Shown here one piece after another: positions 59,369 to 64,000 of a DNA stretch of 64,000 nt. The stretch spans positions 992,001-1,056,000 of the forward strand of contig JBLDXI010000031.1 in assembly GCA_047495785.1 (NCBI GenBank), written 5' to 3'. This stretch comes from Lepidodermella squamata. Taxonomy: Eukaryota > Gastrotricha. Both the position numbers and the translations under genes were made by a program. Each line of letters starts with the position of its first letter. The stretch's first letter is position 1. The notes beneath the pieces were generated by a model, which did not search any database, was not told the DNA's origin, and worked only from the letters and a program-made list of their open reading frames with translations.

Positions 59369-61236
59369 ACGAGTTCCAATTCATCTCATTCGCGTGTTGC
59401 TCTCTATCTTTAGCTATCTCTCTCTCTCTTTCCGTGTTTTTCTCTTTTTTCTTTCTTTCCTCGCGTCTCATGATGATACTGAATATTGACGGAATAAAAT
59501 CAGATTTTCCACATTTTTCCTGTCAAAACACGTCCAGAATTTTTGGTGAAATTTACGATGATCCGTAAAATTCGAAAAATTGGTAAAATTGTTCAAATTT
59601 AAATAGTTACTTCAGAATTTCAATTTTTGGAATTTTGGAAATTTTTATTTAAATTTAAAATATTTGAAAATTTTCTTGATGTTTTGGCAGGTTTTAAAAT
59701 CAACGGAAACTGATTTGAAAAATTAAATTTAACTGATATCATGTTGAGATGACCTGTGTCTGGTCAAAAAAAGAAAGCAAGATCGTGTTTTATCCATCTC
59801 TCTCTCTCGCCTGCTGTAAATAGAAATCGTGTTAACAAAAACAACAACTCTACCGCTTCTATTTGAGGTTGTAATAAATAAACACACAAACAAACAAAGC
59901 AAAACAAAATATGGAATGCGTCCTCGGTTCAATTTTTTCTATAACACCGTGTCTTGCGTTGCTCTTGTCATTATATGAAGAAGTTGACCAAAATATCGAA
60001 TGCTTGCGTTGGAAATCTTCTCGTCTTCTTCTGTTCTACTTCTTTCTTGTGGTGGTGATACGGCGGCAGCATCAGCACATTATACAAAATTATGGTAAAA
60101 TGAAGGAAGGAATGGCGCCGGAGCGGCGATCAAATCGCGGCCCGGCCTCGGTCTTTTTTATCTCTGTGTCTCTTCTGTGTCCCGTGTGCGCGCTGGCTGA
60201 CAGGTGTTGGCGTTCATATAATTATAATTATATAAAAAAAAGTTGAAATCAAGTGATGAATGACTGCAAAATGGATGGATCATGGGCCGACAAGCGAGCG
60301 GCTAGATTTTCTTGACGACGATGGTCTGAGAGCGCGGCTGTTGACGTAATATCCGATGTTCCGATCGAGCGTTTCTTTCTCTTTTTTGTTCAACATACAA
60401 TATTAAAATGCGAAAAGCAAACAAAAATGATGTTATTGCCGGAAAATAAAATAAATAAAACTGCGAAACTGCAACACACTGACTTTTGAATTCATTGAGT
60501 TTCAGCTGGTTTCGCGATTTAACGATGAGCCTTCCCCCTTCCTCGATAGTTTTTGGCTATGCAATCCTGGTAATATGTGAGCTTTTCCAGCTTGCAGAAT
60601 CCAACCATAGCAAAAAAAGTCACCTATGCAGATCATGAAAATGGCTCAAGTCGAAATATTTTATGAAGTGTTCTGCAAATTGACGAAATTGATAATCGTT
60701 TCAATTTCATGCGCGCTGAGACGATGATGAGAGCGAGGCAGAGTCGATTGGTCAAGCTCATTAGTTACTTTCCTAAGTTCCCCAAATTGACCAGAACAGA
60801 ACTGAAAGACCTTTTCCTTGCGGCGTTTGGAAATTTCTCTTCTCCAATCCCAATTGTTGGACCAAAGCAGGTTCTTTAACAGGAAAGAGATCGCCTTAAT
60901 CTCTCCAAGAATCCAACTAGAAAGAGAAATTGATTTTTCGCGATCCCCAAGGTAAACAGGCATCTTTACGTCATGCAAACGGCTAGACCTTAGCCATTAG
61001 CTCTCATTCAGATCTTCTACGGGCTTTGAAATGATTGTCTTTTATGCTGAGACACCAACATATTATTTATAAGCCGTGTTAATAAATGCTACTTTTAATT
61101 TATTTTATCAAATAGGAAATATAAAATTTCATAGATTGACCAATTGAATACTTTGAAAAAAGAGATAGCAGTCATTTGAGACTATAAGATGAAGATCACC
61201 ATGAAGATCAAGTTGCAAGAATAGATATTATGTCAC
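59369..61236. other. 3' region of the MTA gene and intergenic DNA
   Basis: Contains the MTA polyadenylation signal, CT-rich tracts near 59400-59460, and AT-rich DNA. A minus-strand open frame at 60661-60978 (105 codons, including YLGDREKSISLSSWILGEIK and RSHHRLSAHEIETIINFV) looks protein-like but matches nothing I recognise. The open frame at 59911-60246 is low-complexity and unlikely to be real. Confidence 0.4.
59493..59498 (+). terminator. AATAAA polyadenylation signal of the MTA gene
   Basis: First AATAAA after the MTA stop, 125 nt downstream, followed by T-rich sequence. Confidence 0.6.
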
Positions 61237-61758
61237 TTATAAGCGACGACTTGAGTCCAGTGTTTCATTGATGTTGTCATCGCGAGACTTGTCAACTTCA
61301 GTAGTAGGATCCAAGCGACGCTTAACTCTGCGTCGCCTTGCGAAGAGAGCGTTCAGCTTCCGCAAAAATGGATGCAAAAGACGTTCGTTTCGGAACTCGC
61401 CAAGTTTGACCCATCCAGTGCAAGCGCTGGTCAGAAGTCCAACAATTACCACAACAGAGATTCCCACAATGGATACGTAGAGGTAGGAAACAGCGTACAG
61501 ATTTTCAAAGTCATTCAAACGGTTTGTATCATAAGGCCGGTCATGGATGTAATTTGGAATGATTGGCTTCGGCAGCATCTCGCTGTCGCAAGCCAAAGTT
61601 GAGATGGAAGGCATTGCTTGGGATAGGCGTACATTCGGCGACATTCTCGCTCCTAGCGTCATCCAAACAGTGACTGCAATCACTGATATCAGTCCAACTA
61701 ACGCACCAATGGCGTTAATCCACGGGACGAAGACACCACAAATGTCTTCCTCTTCCAT
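61237..61758 (-). pseudogene. orphan C-terminal exon of an SLC5-type sodium/solute symporter
   Basis: The 173-codon frame reads like the end of SMCT/SMVT-type (SLC5A) transporters: GVFVPWINAIGALVGLISVI, then WMTLGARM, a short loop with a Cys, and LYAVSYLYVSIVGISVVVIV (last TM helix). A basic cytoplasmic tail follows. The exon probably opens after an AG near 61741. The eleven or so upstream TM helices of the transporter are missing: to the right lies a pure pyrimidine/purine tract (61741-61870) and no earlier exon can be found before the window end. It is a 5'-truncated copy or an exon stranded by rearrangement. A very long intron reaching beyond 64000 is less likely but possible. Confidence 0.65.
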
Positions 61759-61870
61759 CTCCTTTTCTTCCCTCTTTCTTTTCGTCCTATTCTTCCCTTC
61801 TCTTCCCTCTCTCTTCCAATTCTTCCACTCTTCCTATTGCGCCTAACGCGGCGCTCTTCCTTTTCTTCCT
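61741..61870. repeat. TCTTCC-type pyrimidine tract
   Basis: About 130 bp made almost only of C and T on the plus strand (TCTTCC, CTCTTCC units). It abuts the broken 5' end of the symporter exon. Such tracts can form triplex DNA and promote breakage. Confidence 0.7.
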
Positions 61871-62367
61871 TTTATAGAAAATTTCTCGAGTTTTGAGTCG
61901 CTGACGAGCCAATCAGCTTGCGACAAATTTCATTTCGAAAATCATTAAGGCGCATTTTTTATTATTTTGTTTACTGTTTTTCGCGCACTTCAACATAAAA
62001 TTGTGTCCAATTTTTTAATCAGGTTTTTCATTTTGCCATAATTCTTGAGGCAAATTATTTATTCGTCGTTCTTGATTTCGGCGAGATTATGAATAACTCA
62101 CCACGTCTGTTGAGATTTGCTCTGCTCGTATTTTTGGGTCGGCAGTTTGTATTATTAGGGGTAATAAATAAGGCACTCGCGCACACTAGCAAGCCACATT
62201 GTTCAGCATTATATAATTATGATTTTATTTTTAATTTTTACTGCGCCGGAATTTATTTGTATCATTTTTTTACGCTAACTGAAAAAATGTCGCAACCCGT
62301 ATAGTTTTCACTTGTGGCGGCTCATTTTCTTGTCATTCTCAGCCGGTTTTCAGATTTGATACACGAT

Positions 62368-62759
62368 ATTTGTGGTGAAAAAGTTCATTTTTGAAAAATG
62401 CTATTTTCCCGCTTTTGTCATTTTCCTGTAGTAAAGCTAAATTGGACCATATTCTTAGCAGGAAGTGATGTCAATACCGCCCCGTTCACAGATATTTTCA
62501 TGTTGGACTGGATAGAAACGTTTCTGAATAACGAAATGAGATCCAGATGGGTTTTGACATTTTTGGGGGACTGCACCAAATTTGCAAAGCTGCAAGTTTC
62601 GGGTTGTGCAATTGTTGATTTTTGTGGAAATTGGTGACATGGATGAATAGTGGACAACCTCTCGACTAAATCTGAACCCACCAACAAGAAAAATGATTGC
62701 CACAAGTCACATCGGATACAAAATGGCATTTTTCAAAAATGAACTTTTTCACCATAAAT
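62368..62759. mobile_element. MITE-like element with perfect 28-bp terminal inverted repeats
   Basis: 62374-62401 and 62726-62753 are perfect inverted repeats of 28 bp (core GTGAAAAAGTTCATTTTTGA). With one or two mismatches they extend to about 40 bp. The interior of about 320 bp has open frames on both strands but no protein similarity. A target-site duplication could not be fixed. The size and structure fit a non-autonomous DNA transposon. Confidence 0.75.
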
Positions 62760-63104
62760 CACAAGAAGAATTTTCGTCACCAATTTCTCAAATTTTATTC
62801 CAAGTTAACGAGGATTTTAGGAAAGTTTACAACTGACTAGATCTATCGACTGCGGTGAAACTCGCTCCAAATAATTCCTCATGGTTACGGAGTTATTAAA
62901 AAAACTGCTCGGCGAAAAAATTATCATCCGTACTTGGAAATTTACCACCAATTAAAAATGGTAAGGAAAAATCCGGCGAAAAGGAGTTTGAAATCAAAAT
63001 TATACCCGATTTTCAACTAGTGTCTTTTGAAAAAGATGAATGGCGCATGATTGTTAACTCGATTGAAAACTATGAATTTTTCGGAAAAAGCAAGATCTTC
63101 AACT
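62760..63104 (+). other. coding-like remnant beside the MITE
   Basis: From about 62960 to 63118 the plus strand is open and reads KSGEKEFEIKIIPDFQLVSF, then EKDEWRMIVNSIENYEFFGK, ending in a stop after FNCGGG. No start codon or splice site was found, and stops interrupt it upstream. It is probably part of the mobile element whose 3' tail follows at 63105-63220. Confidence 0.3.
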
Positions 63105-63220
63105 GTGGGGGTGGGTAAGAATTTCTCTTTGCCTGCCTTCGCCCTCTTCAAAACCGGAAACGGTAAATGACGCTCAGTCTAGAAGAGGTTTAAATAAAAC
63201 TATTATTATTATTAAAAATG
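63105..63220. repeat. second copy of the dispersed repeat, ending in ATT repeats
   Basis: Matches 52850-52950 in the MTA intron. Its end, TAAATAAAACTATTATTATTATT, looks like the microsatellite tail of a non-LTR element. Confidence 0.5.
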
Positions 63221-64000
63221 GTTTATTTATTTATTATTTTTGTTGAGAATTTTTGTTGTAAATTTTTTTGAACTTTCCGGGCAGCTGAGAAACTCTTGAA
63301 ATGCGGCTCTATTATCAACTGAAGCGGAAAAATGAAGAGAACACTAGAAAATCATGATATTGATTTTTCCAGTAGTAAATGATACTAATGATAATGATAA
63401 CGCTGATGAAGAAACGCAAAGTCAGGTGCAGATCTCTAAAATACCTAAGTAAAAATCGAAATAAAATAAAATCGGAACAACGAAGCAGTAAAATGATGGC
63501 GGTCACGCTACAGCAATGGCCTCAGCCGACGTTTCGATTTGCTTGATGGTCTCCCTTAGACCCTTGGATGATGATTCTTCAATGTTTCAAACTGAATAAT
63601 TTTCAAACTGAATTATTCAATATTCAATCTCTATCTTAAAGCTAGTTTTAAGATAGAGGTACTGAGCCTGGAAACGCCATGGGCACCAATGTTGTGATGA
63701 ATCAGCATTGAGTGGTTGGAAAAGTAAACCAATCAGGTGATTTTTCGATTCCCGATTTCTCATTCAAGGTAATTTCCTTGGTGAACACTATGCCACTATT
63801 TTTTCGAAATTTTCAGAGCAATATAGAGCAGCCAAATCAGGGAAAAACAATTTCTTGATATCAAATACTGTATACGGCTTAATTTTCGTCGTGTTTTTAT
63901 TTTCGTTATAGCCATGCGCAGCGAAAACGTTAACCCTCTGACATCGAGTTTTTCGGTGCTTTTGGCTCAATTTTCCAACTTTTTACACACTTTCGGCAGG
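63221..64000. other. AT-rich end of the window; one perfect hairpin
   Basis: No gene recognised. 63629-63640 and 63647-63658 are perfect 12-bp inverted arms (CTCTATCTTAAA) around a 6-nt loop, next to short direct repeats of TTCAAACTGAAT. The short open frames here are low-complexity. Confidence 0.4.

Noticed and set aside
58760-59379. Minus-strand open frames over MTA exon 8
   Set aside because: Same GC-bias effect. The products are low-complexity Arg/Ala/Val or Pro/Leu strings.
59911-60246. 111-codon plus-strand frame after the MTA gene
   Set aside because: Hydrophobic, low-complexity translation that starts in the MTA 3' region. There are no splice or regulatory signals.

Overview
The window reads as animal nuclear DNA and most probably comes from a nematode. 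Genes are split by GT-AG introns of about 50 nt up to several kb, intergenic DNA is AT-rich with AATAAA signals, and several same-strand genes lie 1-300 nt apart in the style of nematode operons. The best lineage marker is a PARP that combines ankyrin repeats, a WGR domain and a PARP catalytic domain, the layout of C. elegans PME-5. I cannot name the species. I rebuilt the gene models by hand from splice signals. The exon sums are whole multiples of three for all the multi-exon genes that look complete.

Layout. 0-2.2 kb: a decayed Ty1/copia gag, then a lone first exon of a prolyl-carboxypeptidase-like (S28) peptidase. 2.2-28.5 kb: two tandem, same-strand, full-length copies of the PME-5-like gene (about 2509 and 2522 aa). 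Each copy has collected its own insertions: a MITE in copy A; a tyrosine-recombinase fragment, a LINE RT fragment and an unrecognised coding insertion in or beside copy B. 28.6-29.7 kb: two small genes that encode only the PARP N-terminal domain. 29.7-30.8 kb: three tiny membrane-protein genes, two of them separated by one nucleotide. 30.9-32.1 kb: unrecognised coding-like debris. 32.3-40.7 kb (minus strand): an ER FKBP, the PKA type-I regulatory subunit (kin-2) and the intron-binding helicase Aquarius (AQR/EMB-4), closely spaced. 41.6-46 kb (plus strand): three more secretory-pathway FKBPs and a cathepsin F. 46.3-48.9 kb: a four-TM claudin-like gene. 51.4-59.4 kb: an MTA-family (LIN-40-like) NuRD subunit with eight exons. 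59.4-64 kb: an orphan last exon of an SLC5-type symporter, a MITE and other repeats.

The nuclear genes (PARP, AQR, MTA) and the ER/secretory genes (FKBPs, cathepsin F) do not form one pathway. The most informative region is the PARP cluster: its two copies date the insertions relative to each other, and the gene has shed stand-alone copies of its N-terminal domain. No rRNA, tRNA or CRISPR array was recognised.
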